This document shows positions 6,550-13,361 of a DNA stretch of 16,924 nt, piece by piece. Source of the stretch: CAYXGZ01 sp964464755 (GTDB taxonomy: Bacteria > Planctomycetota > MHYJ01 > JACPRB01). The position numbers were made by a program, and so were the translations under genes. Position 1 is the first letter of the stretch; each line of letters starts with the position of its first letter. The notes beneath the pieces are model-generated. The model made no database searches. It saw only the letters and a list, made by a program, of their open reading frames with translations, and was not told the DNA's origin. Location of the stretch: NCBI GenBank assembly GCA_964464755.1, contig CAYXGZ010000066.1:1-16924 (forward strand), read 5' to 3'.

Positions 6550-6987
6550 TTACTCCTCGCCGATCTCCGGCGCCCCGGGCAGCGGCTGGATGAACTTCGT
6601 GCCGCCCTCGGATTCCGTCATCGCCAGCGTCTCCGCCACGACCTTCAGCAGCTGGTCCTTCGTGAACGGCTTCGCGAGGAAGCCGTAGAGGCCGTAGAAG
6701 AAGTCCTTCGGCGTGTGCAGGATGATCGCCTTCGCCGTCAGCATGATCACCGGGATGTCGCGCGTCCCGTCCGTCTTCTTGAGCTGGTCGCAGACCGCGT
6801 AGCCGTCCATCCCCGGCATCATGATGTCGAGCAGGATCATGTCGATCCCGCCCTCGCGCGCCCGGGCCAGGCCCTCGGCCGCGTCCTTCGCCGTCACCAC
6901 GCGGTAGCCCTCGTTCTCGAGGAAGTACCGGATGACGTCGAGGATCTTCTCGGTGTCGTCGATCGCGAGGATCGTCGCCTGGCTCAT
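6550..6987 (-). CDS. Single-domain response regulator (CheY-like receiver)
   Basis: A 145-residue receiver domain with no output domain; it would signal by phosphorylation-dependent protein contact. Conserved residues are visible: acidic pair D10/D11 (LAIDDTEK), phospho-acceptor D54 (ILLDIMMPGMDG), T84 (VIMLTAK) and K106 (FLAKPF). The segment between T84 and K106 is unusually aromatic (HTPKDFFYGLYGF) in place of the common acidic and Gly/Ala-rich helix, which would give an atypical signalling face. A short acidic tail (121-145) follows. The ATG overlaps the BatA-like gene's stop codon as ATGA, so translation is probably coupled. No histidine kinase is in the window, so the partner is unknown. 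Longer in-frame readings upstream overlap the BatA gene and lack receiver sequence, which supports this start. The domain call is secure; the role is unknown. Confidence 0.93.
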   Translation of the reverse strand: MSQATILAIDDTEKILDVIRYFLENEGYRVVTAKDAAEGLARAREGGIDMILLDIMMPGMDGYAVCDQLKKTDGTRDIPVIMLTAKAIILHTPKDFFYGLYGFLAKPFTKDQLLKVVAETLAMTESEGGTKFIQPLPGAPEIGEE

Positions 6988-8423
6988 GAATCCCGCCGTT
7001 GGTAGTCCGCCATCCACGAGGCCGCCGCCAGCAGGGCCGCCAGCAGCGCGGCCGCCGGCACCCAGTCCGTCCGCCTCCCGCCCGCCGGCCGTCCGCCCAG
7101 CGAGGCCGGGTCCAGCGGCCGACGTCCCGTCCCCGGCGTCGAGGCCTCCGCGTCGAGCAGGCCCTCCGCCCTCCATCCGCCGGGCGCGACCGGCACGGAT
7201 TCTAGCAGACGCGCCCAGAACAGGGGATAGGACGGATGCACCGGCCAGTCCCCCGCGCCGTAGCGCGCCGCGACGATCCACTCGCGACCTCCGGCCCTCG
7301 ACGCCGCGAACGGGCGCCCGTCCGACGAGAGGACCGCCCGCTCCCACGTCCCCTCGAGCCGCCCCACCTCGCGCACCCGCAGGTCCCCCGCCCCGACCAC
7401 CGAGCGGAACGCGGGATCGTCCACCTTGATCGCCCCCGCGGGACCCCACGACGCGACCGGCCCGCTGCGCGGATCCAGGTCGATCACCACCGGAGCCGTC
7501 GACGGCCCGGCGTCCGCCCCGACGCGGATCTCCACCTCGGGCGTCCCGCCCTGCAGCAGCCGCAGCGCCGGGTTCGCCTCGAGCGCCGCCCGCAGCTCGC
7601 GGTCCGGCCGGCCCGTCACCGCCACCTGCAGCGGCGCGCGCCGACGCTCGAGGACCACCGAGTCGTCCGCCGGGATCTCGTCCGCGGGCAGGCGCAGCGC
7701 GATGCGCCGCGCCCCCGCCGGGACGGGCTCGACGAAGCTCCGCCCCGGCCCCAGCGTGCGGACGAGCCCGTCGATCTCCAGCTCCACCTTTCCCTCGGCG
7801 GCGAGGCGGACGAAGAGCGAGTCGCCCTCCACGTTCGCGTCCACGATCGCGCCGTTCGCCAGCGCGCCGCCGACCAGCACGGGCACGTAGTCCACGCCCG
7901 CGGGCGGCTTCCACTCCGCCTCGCGATCGGAGATCCACAGCACCTTGGGAGCCAGCGAGGCCGCGAGGTCCAGCGCGAGGCCCGGCCGGCCGCGCCGAGG
8001 CGCGACCGCCAGCGCCGGCGTGCGTCCCGCGTGGCGTTTCAGCGACGGGCTCTCGATCACGACGACCTCGTCGTCCGCGTCGAGCTTCGCGAGCTCGGCC
8101 CGGACCGCCGCCAGCCGGGGCGCCATCGCCGGCGAGAGGTCGACGACCACCGCGAGGCGCCGGGGCCGGGTCCCCTGCTCCTCCCGGCCCGGGCCCGCCA
8201 GCGCGGCGATTCCCGCCGCCATGGCCAGCACCTGGAGCAGGAGCACGAGGCTCCAGGTCGGCGCGCGCAACGAGCGCACCGGGGGCACGCGATCCTGGAC
8301 CTGCCGCCAGGGGGCGATCGACGGCACGCGGAGCACCGGCGGACGCCGGCGCCAGAAGCTCAGGAAGACGAGCAGGCCCGCCGCGGGCAGCGCCCAGAAG
8401 GCCTCGGGGTGCAGGAAGCTCAT
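6984..8423 (-). CDS. BatA-domain membrane protein with degenerate VWA domain
   Basis: A 479-residue inner-membrane protein. The start FLHPEAFWALPAAGLLVFLSF (split here into a hydrophobic run at about 7-24) is the BatA/aerotolerance N-terminal domain, with a second transmembrane segment at about 57-77. A von Willebrand A-like region follows (AVVVDLSPAM, D95), but the metal site DxSxS reads DLSPA, so the last Ser is lost and metal binding is doubtful. A long soluble region and a C-terminal transmembrane helix (about 454-472) complete it. Planctomycetes and other phyla carry such proteins beside DUF58 and MoxR genes. Here it overlaps the DUF58 gene upstream and the receiver gene downstream, each by ATGA, so the three should be made together. 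The function of these clusters is poorly known; chaperone-like or envelope-stress roles have been suggested for related MoxR/VWA systems. Confidence 0.85.
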   Translation of the reverse strand: MSFLHPEAFWALPAAGLLVFLSFWRRRPPVLRVPSIAPWRQVQDRVPPVRSLRAPTWSLVLLLQVLAMAAGIAALAGPGREEQGTRPRRLAVVVDLSPAMAPRLAAVRAELAKLDADDEVVVIESPSLKRHAGRTPALAVAPRRGRPGLALDLAASLAPKVLWISDREAEWKPPAGVDYVPVLVGGALANGAIVDANVEGDSLFVRLAAEGKVELEIDGLVRTLGPGRSFVEPVPAGARRIALRLPADEIPADDSVVLERRRAPLQVAVTGRPDRELRAALEANPALRLLQGGTPEVEIRVGADAGPSTAPVVIDLDPRSGPVASWGPAGAIKVDDPAFRSVVGAGDLRVREVGRLEGTWERAVLSSDGRPFAASRAGGREWIVAARYGAGDWPVHPSYPLFWARLLESVPVAPGGWRAEGLLDAEASTPGTGRRPLDPASLGGRPAGGRRTDWVPAAALLAALLAAASWMADYQRRDS

Positions 8424-9241
8424 TCGATCAGCCCCTCGCCCCGGAGGTGCAGCATCACGATGCGGTCGAAGGGCTCGTCGGTCGCGCAGCGGAGGTAGCC
8501 GGCCTCCCGCTTCCGGGCCCAGTCGCGCCAGGCCCGCGTCCCCTCCTCCATCGCCCGCGAGTACTCGGCGAGCTCCTCCGGCCCGACATGCCGGTCGACC
8601 GCGGCCCCGCTCTCCGAGTCGACGAAGCGCAGCAACCCCCGCGCGGGCGGATCCAGTTCCTCGCGCGACAGGAGCTGCACGAGCGTCAGGCCCTGCGACG
8701 ACGCCGCGACCGGCGAGAGCAGGTCGCCGATCCCCTCGTCCCAGAAGTCCGAGAACACCGTCACCAGCGCGGGCCGACGGATCGCGCGGACCGCGTTCCC
8801 CACGGACGCGACGCCGGCCCGCTCCACGGCCTCGAGGAAGCCTCCGCCCGCCGGGTCGCCCCGGAAGTCGCGGCCGTCGAGCCGCACGTTGCCGCCCTCG
8901 GACAGGGCGAGCCAGCCGAAGACCGCAGCGAGGCGCCGCGCGAGGTCGAGCTTGGTCGGCGTCCCGAACTCCATCGACGGGCTCGAGTCGACGACGAGGT
9001 CCAGCTCCGGGGCCTCCTCCCGCGTCCGCTCCCGGACGAGGAGGTCGCCGAGCCGGGCGTAGAGGTTCCAGTCGATCGAGCGGAAGTCGTCGCCGGGCGC
9101 GTACGAGCGGTACGAGTGGAAGGCCTGGCCCCCGCCCTTGCGGCGACCGCTCCGCTCTCCTTCGCGGCGGCCGGCCAGCGCGCGGCGGACGGCCAGCCGC
9201 AACGCCTCCAGGTGCCGACGGAACTCGGGGTCGAATGCCAT
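8420..9241 (-). CDS. DUF58 domain protein with VWA-like fold
   Basis: A 273-residue soluble protein with the DUF58 signature YAPGDDFRSIDWN (47-59) followed by LLVRERTREE, then a VWA-type segment LDLVVDSSPSM with an intact DxSxS metal motif (85-89) and a later VFSDFWDEG strand. DUF58 proteins usually sit between a MoxR AAA+ ATPase and BatA-like membrane proteins. Here the upstream neighbour is ribF and no MoxR gene is in the window. The chosen ATG (9239-9241) lies 4 bases after the ribF stop codon, and sequence further upstream in this frame is ribF shadow without family similarity. Its stop codon overlaps the BatA-like gene start (ATGA). The intact metal motif here contrasts with the degenerate one in its partner, suggesting this is the ligand-binding member of the pair. 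Confidence 0.9.
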   Translation of the reverse strand: MAFDPEFRRHLEALRLAVRRALAGRREGERSGRRKGGGQAFHSYRSYAPGDDFRSIDWNLYARLGDLLVRERTREEAPELDLVVDSSPSMEFGTPTKLDLARRLAAVFGWLALSEGGNVRLDGRDFRGDPAGGGFLEAVERAGVASVGNAVRAIRRPALVTVFSDFWDEGIGDLLSPVAASSQGLTLVQLLSREELDPPARGLLRFVDSESGAAVDRHVGPEELAEYSRAMEEGTRAWRDWARKREAGYLRCATDEPFDRIVMLHLRGEGLIE

Positions 9242-9245
9242 GCGC

Positions 9246-10178
9246 TCAGGAAGTAGACGCCCGCTGCCGGACCTGGTCGAGGTCGGCCCGGATCTGGCGG
9301 ACGAGCTCCTCAGGCCCGGCGAACTTGCGCTCGTCGCGGATCCGGTCGAGGAAGCGGACCTCGAGCCTCCGCCCCAGCAGCGGCGGGCCCGCGTAGCCCA
9401 GGAGGTGGACCTCCAGGGTGGCCGCGGGCTCCCCCGACTTGAACGTGGGCCGCCGCCCGAGGTTCGCCGCGCCGGCCCAGGTACGGCCGTCGAGCGGGAC
9501 CTCCACGCGGTAGACGCCCTCCTTGGGGAGGATCCCGTCGCTACGGACGTTCGCCGTGGGCACGCCGATGGTGCTCCCGCGTCCGTCGCCCTTCTCGACG
9601 GTCCCGTACGCGGCGAAGGGGCGGCCCAGGACCCCGGCGGCGACGTCGAGCCGGCCCTCGGCCAGCGCCTCGCGAACCCGGGAGCTGGACAGCGGGCGGC
9701 CGTCGAGCAACTCGGGCTCGATGTTCCGCACGAGCAGCCCGAGGTCGCCGGCCACATTCTCGAGCAGCGCGAAGTCGCCGGCGCGGTTGCGCCCGAAGTG
9801 CGAATCGTGGCCGAGGAGGACGGCGCGCGCGCCGAGGCGGTCGCGGATCACGCCGCGGACGAACTCGTCGGCCGGCGTGCGGGAGAACTCGACGGTGAAC
9901 GGGAGGATGACGACGGCGTCAGCCCCCAGGGCCCCGAGGCGCTCGACGCGGACGTCGAGGGGGCAGACCAGCGGCACCGGGGTCCCGCGCAGGACCTCGG
10001 CGGGGTGGCGGTCGAAGGTCACGACGAGCGAGGGGGCGCCGAGCTCGCGGGCCCAGGAGACGAGCGTCTCGACGACGCGGCGGTGGCCGCGGTGGACCCC
10101 GTCGAAGACGCCCCAGGTGACGGCGCCGCCGGCGAGGGCGGGATCGGGGGAGTCGGGGAGTCCGCGGAGGACCTTCAC
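9246..10178 (-). CDS. ribF: Bifunctional riboflavin kinase/FMN adenylyltransferase
   Basis: A 310-residue RibF, the usual bacterial length, which converts riboflavin to FMN and then FAD. The N-terminal adenylyltransferase carries GVFDGVHRGH (23-32) and SSSRVREAL (164-172), equivalents of the nucleotidyltransferase GxxH and SSTxIR motifs. The C-terminal flavokinase carries GVPTAN (205-210) and GVYRVEV (221-227). I place the start at GTG 10176-10178, which overlaps the def stop as GTGA and begins directly ahead of conserved sequence. The in-frame ATG at 10268 would add 30 Arg/Ala/Gly-rich residues lying entirely inside def. No FMN riboswitch is visible, as expected for an internal operon gene. 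Secure call. Confidence 0.96.
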   Translation of the reverse strand: MKVLRGLPDSPDPALAGGAVTWGVFDGVHRGHRRVVETLVSWARELGAPSLVVTFDRHPAEVLRGTPVPLVCPLDVRVERLGALGADAVVILPFTVEFSRTPADEFVRGVIRDRLGARAVLLGHDSHFGRNRAGDFALLENVAGDLGLLVRNIEPELLDGRPLSSSRVREALAEGRLDVAAGVLGRPFAAYGTVEKGDGRGSTIGVPTANVRSDGILPKEGVYRVEVPLDGRTWAGAANLGRRPTFKSGEPAATLEVHLLGYAGPPLLGRRLEVRFLDRIRDERKFAGPEELVRQIRADLDQVRQRASTS

Positions 10179-10732
10179 AGCTCGGCTTCGGCGACCCGCG
10201 CGGAGCGCCTCCGCGGGACCGCCTGGGCGGCGTGGTCCTCCTCGAGCTCCTTGAGGAGCGGCCGCCACTGCTTGAGGTCGGCGGCGGACATCTTGTCGAT
10301 CATGAGGAGCCCGTCGAGGTGGTCGATCTCGTGCTGGAAGAGCTTGGACCAGAGGCCCTCGGCCTCGACCTCGTGGACCTTGTCCTCGAGGTCGCGGTAG
10401 CGGACGACGACCTTGGCGGCGCGGCGGATCTTCGCGGAGAGGCCGGGCAGCGAGAGGCAGCCCTCCTCCTCGACCATGACGCCCTCGCGGTCGAGGATCT
10501 CGGGGTTGATGATGACGTGCTCCTCGCCCTTCGCGGGGTCGCCCTTCAGGTTGGCGACGATGAGGCGGACGTTCCAGCCGGCCTGGGGAGCGGCCAGCCC
10601 GATGCCCCGGCGGTCGTACATGATCGCGAAGAGCTCGGGGATGGCGGCCCGCACCTCGGCGGTGACCGACTTGAGGGGCTTGGATTCCTCCCGCAGCGAG
10701 GGCGACGGGTAGAAGGTCATCTGCAACTTCAT
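10175..10732 (-). CDS. def: Peptide deformylase
   Basis: A 185-residue enzyme that removes the formyl group from the initiator methionine of new proteins. All three family motifs are present: GIGLAAPQ (43-50), EGCLSLP (90-96, metal ligand C92) and QHEIDHLDG (133-141, metal ligands H134 and H138, catalytic E135). A tail rich in Arg and Ala follows residue 168. The ATG at 10730-10732 is chosen over an in-frame ATG four codons later. It stands 6 bases after a near-consensus -10 box, so the mRNA is predicted to start at the ATG itself; no ribosome binding site is needed or well placed. It is the first gene of a five-gene chain to the response regulator. Many bacteria pair def with fmt; fmt is absent here. 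Confidence 0.97.
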   Translation of the reverse strand: MKLQMTFYPSPSLREESKPLKSVTAEVRAAIPELFAIMYDRRGIGLAAPQAGWNVRLIVANLKGDPAKGEEHVIINPEILDREGVMVEEEGCLSLPGLSAKIRRAAKVVVRYRDLEDKVHEVEAEGLWSKLFQHEIDHLDGLLMIDKMSAADLKQWRPLLKELEEDHAAQAVPRRRSARVAEAEL

Positions 10733-10738
10733 GGCCCC

Positions 10739-10767
10739 ATGATAACTCCGGGCGGACGGGGGGACAA
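10739..10767 (-). promoter_or_regulatory. Promoter for def, predicted to give a leaderless mRNA
   Basis: On the minus strand: TTGTCC (10762-10767), a 17-base spacer and TATCAT (10739-10744, 5 of 6 consensus matches). Six bases separate the -10 from the def ATG at 10732, so the expected transcription start coincides with the A of ATG. The -35 lies inside the inverted repeat at 10750-10780. Confidence 0.65.
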
Positions 10768-10780
10768 GTTGGGTCCGCCC
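10750..10780. promoter_or_regulatory. Candidate operator: 8-bp inverted repeat between def and the TPR gene
   Basis: GGGCGGAC (10750-10757) and GTCCGCCC (10773-10780) are a perfect inverted repeat, centre to centre 23 bases, about two helical turns. The arms lie in the spacer and upstream of the -35 of the def promoter and end 3 bases before the -35 of the TPR promoter. Both predicted transcripts start outside it, so it should act as DNA, not as RNA. The GC-rich background makes chance matches easier. Confidence 0.4.
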
Positions 10781-10783
10781 TCC

Positions 10784-10812
10784 TTGACCGGCGTCCAATC
10801 CGGGGCTACAGT
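10784..10812 (+). promoter_or_regulatory. Sigma-70-type promoter for the TPR protein gene
   Basis: TTGACC (10784-10789, 5 of 6), a 17-base spacer and TACAGT (10807-10812, 4 of 6). The start is expected near 10819, giving a leader of about 55 bases. The leader can form a stem GTCGGG/CCCGAC (10821-10826 with 10837-10842), and GGAG (10861-10864) lies 10 bases before the ATG. Confidence 0.65.
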
Positions 10813-10874
10813 CGTCGGACGTCGGGCGGCCGGGGCCCCGACCCCGTCCCCCACCCATTGGGAGCACCGTCGGA

Positions 10875-12251
10875 ATGAGCGACATCCCCGCCCTGTACAA
10901 GCGCGCCGAGGAGGCGTTCCAGAAGCGCAATTACGACTACGCGCGCGACCTCTTCCTGAACATCCTCCAGCTCGAACCCGACCACGAGAAGGCCCACGAG
11001 TCCCTCTACGCGACCTGCCTCCAGAAGAACAAGGAGACGGGCGGCGCGGGGCGCCTGAAGCTCATGGCCCTGCAGTCCAAGGTCCAGATCGAACTGGCCG
11101 CCGCGAAGAACAACCCCGCCAAGCGGGTGGAGCTGCTCCAGAAGTACCTCTGCGACGAGCCCACCAACGCGAAGCTCCGCACGGCCGCCGCGGAGGCCCT
11201 CAAGTCCCTCGGCCGCTGGGGCGGCTGCGCGGCCCAGGCCCGCATCGCCCTCGCCAACGACCCGAAGGCCATCCCGGCCGCCAAGCTCATCGTCGAGGCC
11301 TGCATCCACCTCGGGCGCATCGAGGAGGCCCAGAAGCACCTCGACAAGATCCTCGTCTTCATCCACGACGACCGCGACCTCACGAAGATGCAGCGCGACC
11401 TCTCGGCCAAGCAGGCCATGAAGAACGCGAACCTCGAGGAGGCCGGCACGGGCAGCGGCAAGGACGGGTACCGCTCCACCCTGAAGGACCAGAAGACGGC
11501 GGAGGAGCTCGAGAAGGCCCAGCACCTCATCGTCACCGAGGCCGACCTGGCCCTCATCGTCGAGAAGTTCAAGGGCGAGGCCGACGCCAACCCCACCGAC
11601 GCGAGGATCCCGCGGAAGATCGGCGACCTCATCGCCGAGAAGAAGAAGGACTACGCCGAGGCCCGGACCTGGTACCAGAAGGCCTCGCAGCTCGCGCCCC
11701 AGGACTCCGTCCTGCGCGACAAGGTCGACGACTGCAGCCTGAAGATCCTCGACGCCGAGATCGACGCGGCCACGAAGGCCGCCGACCCGAAGCTCGCCGA
11801 GCTGAAGAAGAAGCGCCTCGAGATCCTCATCCAGTCCTTCGAGCGCCGCGTCGCGGACCGCCCGACGGACATGGCCCTCCGCTTCGAGCTCGGGAAGTCC
11901 TACTACCAGGCCGGCGGCGCCATGACCGACAAGGCGATCGGCGAGTTCCAGCAGTCCGTGAAGGACCCCAAGAAGAAGCGCGACTCGCACATCTACCTGG
12001 GGATGAGCTTCCAGCGGAAGAAGATGTACGACATGGCCGAGGCCCAGTACATCAAGGCGGAGGACGAGGGCGGGAGCGTCCTGAACCAGGCGACGCAGCT
12101 GTCCATCTGGTACAACCGCGCGATCTGCCTCGCCGAGGCCGGCAAGCACGCCGACGCGGTGTCCCTGGGCAAGAAGATCATGGAGCAGGACATCTCCTTC
12201 CGGGACATCTCCGCGAAAGTCGACCAGTGGCTCGCGGCGGCCCCGAAATAG
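10875..12251 (+). CDS. Tetratricopeptide-repeat protein, cytoplasmic, function unknown
   Basis: A 458-residue protein made mostly of alpha-helical TPR-like repeats, without a signal peptide or transmembrane segment. The first repeat is clear (about 5-40: ALYKRAEEAFQKRNYDYARD then LFLNILQLEPDHEKA). Others are visible near residues 115-150, 255-285 (AEARTWYQKASQLAPQDS) and 370-440 (KAIGEFQQSV, YLGMSFQRKKMYDMAEAQY, YNRAICLAEAGKHADA). The middle (about 165-250) is charged and less repetitive. The protein is Lys-rich, with a basic and helical character typical of scaffold proteins. The ATG at 10875 has GGAG 10 bases upstream. It has its own promoter, divergent from def, and rpsT begins 62 bases after its stop codon under a separate promoter. 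TPR folds mediate protein contacts; no partner can be named. Confidence 0.88.
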   Translation: MSDIPALYKRAEEAFQKRNYDYARDLFLNILQLEPDHEKAHESLYATCLQKNKETGGAGRLKLMALQSKVQIELAAAKNNPAKRVELLQKYLCDEPTNAKLRTAAAEALKSLGRWGGCAAQARIALANDPKAIPAAKLIVEACIHLGRIEEAQKHLDKILVFIHDDRDLTKMQRDLSAKQAMKNANLEEAGTGSGKDGYRSTLKDQKTAEELEKAQHLIVTEADLALIVEKFKGEADANPTDARIPRKIGDLIAEKKKDYAEARTWYQKASQLAPQDSVLRDKVDDCSLKILDAEIDAATKAADPKLAELKKKRLEILIQSFERRVADRPTDMALRFELGKSYYQAGGAMTDKAIGEFQQSVKDPKKKRDSHIYLGMSFQRKKMYDMAEAQYIKAEDEGGSVLNQATQLSIWYNRAICLAEAGKHADAVSLGKKIMEQDISFRDISAKVDQWLAAAPK

Positions 12252-12256
12252 GGGCC

Positions 12257-12285
12257 TTGAATTCGGCGGGGCTTTGGCGTATCCT
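12257..12285 (+). promoter_or_regulatory. Promoter for rpsT
   Basis: TTGAAT (12257-12262), a 17-base spacer and TATCCT (12280-12285), starting 5 bases after the TPR gene stop. The expected start near 12292 leaves a leader of about 22 bases with AGGAG (12301-12305), 8 bases before the GTG start. I see no terminator between the TPR gene and this promoter, so readthrough may also feed rpsT. Confidence 0.6.
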
Positions 12286-12313
12286 CCCCGCCCTCTAGCT
12301 AGGAGATCCGGAC

Positions 12314-12577
12314 GTGGCTCACACGCTCAGCGGCGCGCACAACATCCGCAAGAACGCGGCGAAGCGGTCCCGCAACAAGGTCGTCAAGTCCTCGCTGCGG
12401 ACCCAGATGAAGAAGGTCCTCGTCGCCGTCGGCAAGAAGGACAAGAAGGCGTCGACCGAGGAGCTCAGCCGCGCTTACGGCCTGCTCGACCGCGCCGCCC
12501 AGAAGGGCGTCCTCCACGCGAACGCGGCGGCCCGCTACAAGAGCCGGCTCGCCGACAAGGTCCTCGCCCTGAAGTAA
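12314..12577 (+). CDS. rpsT: 30S ribosomal protein S20
   Basis: An 87-residue, very basic protein of the standard S20 length, a 16S rRNA-binding primary assembly protein of the small subunit. Family features: the opening MAHTLSGAHNIRKNAAKRSR, with the conserved 'SA-x-KR-x-R' style basic helix, the helix SLRTQMKKVLVAV, and the C-terminal ASRL-type end NAAARYKSRLADKV. Translation starts at GTG (12314-12316), decided by AGGAG 8 bases upstream and by the conserved N-terminus. GTG or UUG starts are known for S20 in other bacteria and can limit its synthesis. A perfect intrinsic terminator follows 19 bases after the stop codon, so with the promoter at 12257 this is a single-gene unit. Secure call. 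Confidence 0.97.
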   Translation: MAHTLSGAHNIRKNAAKRSRNKVVKSSLRTQMKKVLVAVGKKDKKASTEELSRAYGLLDRAAQKGVLHANAAARYKSRLADKVLALK

Positions 12578-12596
12578 CCCGACCCCGCCGAACCCC

Positions 12597-12631
12597 GGCC
12601 CCCCGTCTCGCGACGGGGGGCCTTTTCGTTT
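12597..12631 (+). terminator. Intrinsic terminator after rpsT
   Basis: Perfect 11-bp stem GGCCCCCCGTC / GACGGGGGGCC (12597-12607 with 12612-12622), a 4-base loop TCGC, then TTTTCGTTT. It works only rightward: on the other strand no U tract follows, although the convergent glycosyltransferase gene ends right at its edge (stop 12631-12633). Confidence 0.95.
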
Positions 12632-13326
12632 CAGCGCGACAGCGCCGTCCGCAGGATCACGTAGGTCGTCTTGAACGCGTCCCGCCACCCGATCTTCTTC
12701 CCCTCGGCGTACGAGCGCGGGCGGTACGAGATCGGCAGCTCGCGGATCGGGACCCCCTTCCGGCAGAGCAGGCCCGCGATCTCCGGCTCCAGGCCGAAGC
12801 CCCGCTCGCGCAGGGGCAGGCTCCGGAAGAGGGGCGTGCGGAGCATCTTGTAGCAGGTCTCCATGTCCGTGAGGTGCCGGAACGTGAGCAGGTTCGAGAA
12901 CCAGGTCAGGGACTTGTTCCCGACGAGGTGCCACGCGGCGTCGCGGTGCCCGTGCAGGTACCGCGACCCGAACACCGCGGGGGCGCCCTTCTCCACCTCG
13001 GCGAGCAGCTTCGCGTAGTCGGCGGGGTCGTACTCGAGGTCCGCGTCCTGGATGATCGTCACGTCGCCGGTCACCGCGGCGAGCCCCGCGCGGACGGCCG
13101 CGCCCTTCCCCTCGTTGCGCTCCCGGAACAGCAGCACCAGGGGCTTCGGCCCGGGCGCCGCGGCCCGCCGGCGCTCGAGGTCCCGCAGCACGTCCCGGGT
13201 GCCGTCCGTCGAGCCGTCGTCGACGAGGACGATCTCCGAGACGGAGGCCTGGGCCTCGACGACCGCGAGGATGTCCAGGACGTGGGCGCGCTCGTTGTAA
13301 CAGGGGATGACGACGGACAATCGCAC
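12631..13326 (-). CDS. Family 2 glycosyltransferase, polyprenyl-phosphate sugar synthase type
   Basis: A 231-residue GT-A fold enzyme. The opening LSVVIPCYNE (3-12), IVLVDDGSTDGT (32-43), RNEGKGAAVRAGL (70-82) and the DxD-type metal motif QDADLEYDP (93-101) are typical of GT2. The later DMETCYKMLR (154-163), with the helix-rich end and no transmembrane segment, matches dolichol-phosphate mannose synthase-like enzymes, which move a sugar from a nucleotide donor to a lipid phosphate. Donor and acceptor cannot be told from sequence. I choose GTG at 13324-13326, which lies just before the conserved strand and 6 bases after a TACAAT box. The in-frame ATG further upstream (13479) would lie inside the neighbouring repeat-protein gene. 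It is last in the right-hand minus-strand run and converges on rpsT. Confidence 0.9.
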   Translation of the reverse strand: MRLSVVIPCYNERAHVLDILAVVEAQASVSEIVLVDDGSTDGTRDVLRDLERRRAAAPGPKPLVLLFRERNEGKGAAVRAGLAAVTGDVTIIQDADLEYDPADYAKLLAEVEKGAPAVFGSRYLHGHRDAAWHLVGNKSLTWFSNLLTFRHLTDMETCYKMLRTPLFRSLPLRERGFGLEPEIAGLLCRKGVPIRELPISYRPRSYAEGKKIGWRDAFKTTYVILRTALSR

Positions 13327-13332
13327 CGCGGG

Positions 13333-13361
13333 ATTGTAGGGACCCGCGGCGGACTTGTCGC
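13333..13361 (-). promoter_or_regulatory. Candidate promoter for the glycosyltransferase, leaderless geometry
   Basis: GCGACA (13356-13361), a 17-base spacer and TACAAT (13333-13338, 5 of 6) on the minus strand. Six bases separate the -10 from the GTG start. The -10 sits between CCGCGGG (13326-13332) and CCCGCGG (13343-13349), a perfect inverted repeat that could be an operator. Each arm contains the palindrome CCGCGG, so the pairing may be fortuitous. Confidence 0.45.

Noticed and set aside
9246..10732. FMN riboswitch associated with ribF.
   Set aside because: ribF starts inside the def stop codon and the def mRNA has no predicted leader, so there is no room for one and no such element is recognisable.
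10846..10860. A 15-base identical stretch (CGTCCCCCACCCATT) at 10845-10859 and 13985-13999.
   Set aside because: One copy is in the TPR leader and the other is inside a coding region on the other strand; it is low-complexity C-rich DNA and most likely chance.
10232..12298. A 688-codon open frame on the plus strand across def and the TPR gene.
   Set aside because: It is a different frame of the TPR gene and antisense to def, and it crosses the promoter region at 10739-10812. Codon use and composition are those of a shadow.
12295..12302. Palindrome CTAGCTAG at the expected rpsT transcription start.
   Set aside because: An 8-base palindrome partly formed by the ribosome binding site region; too short to call an operator.
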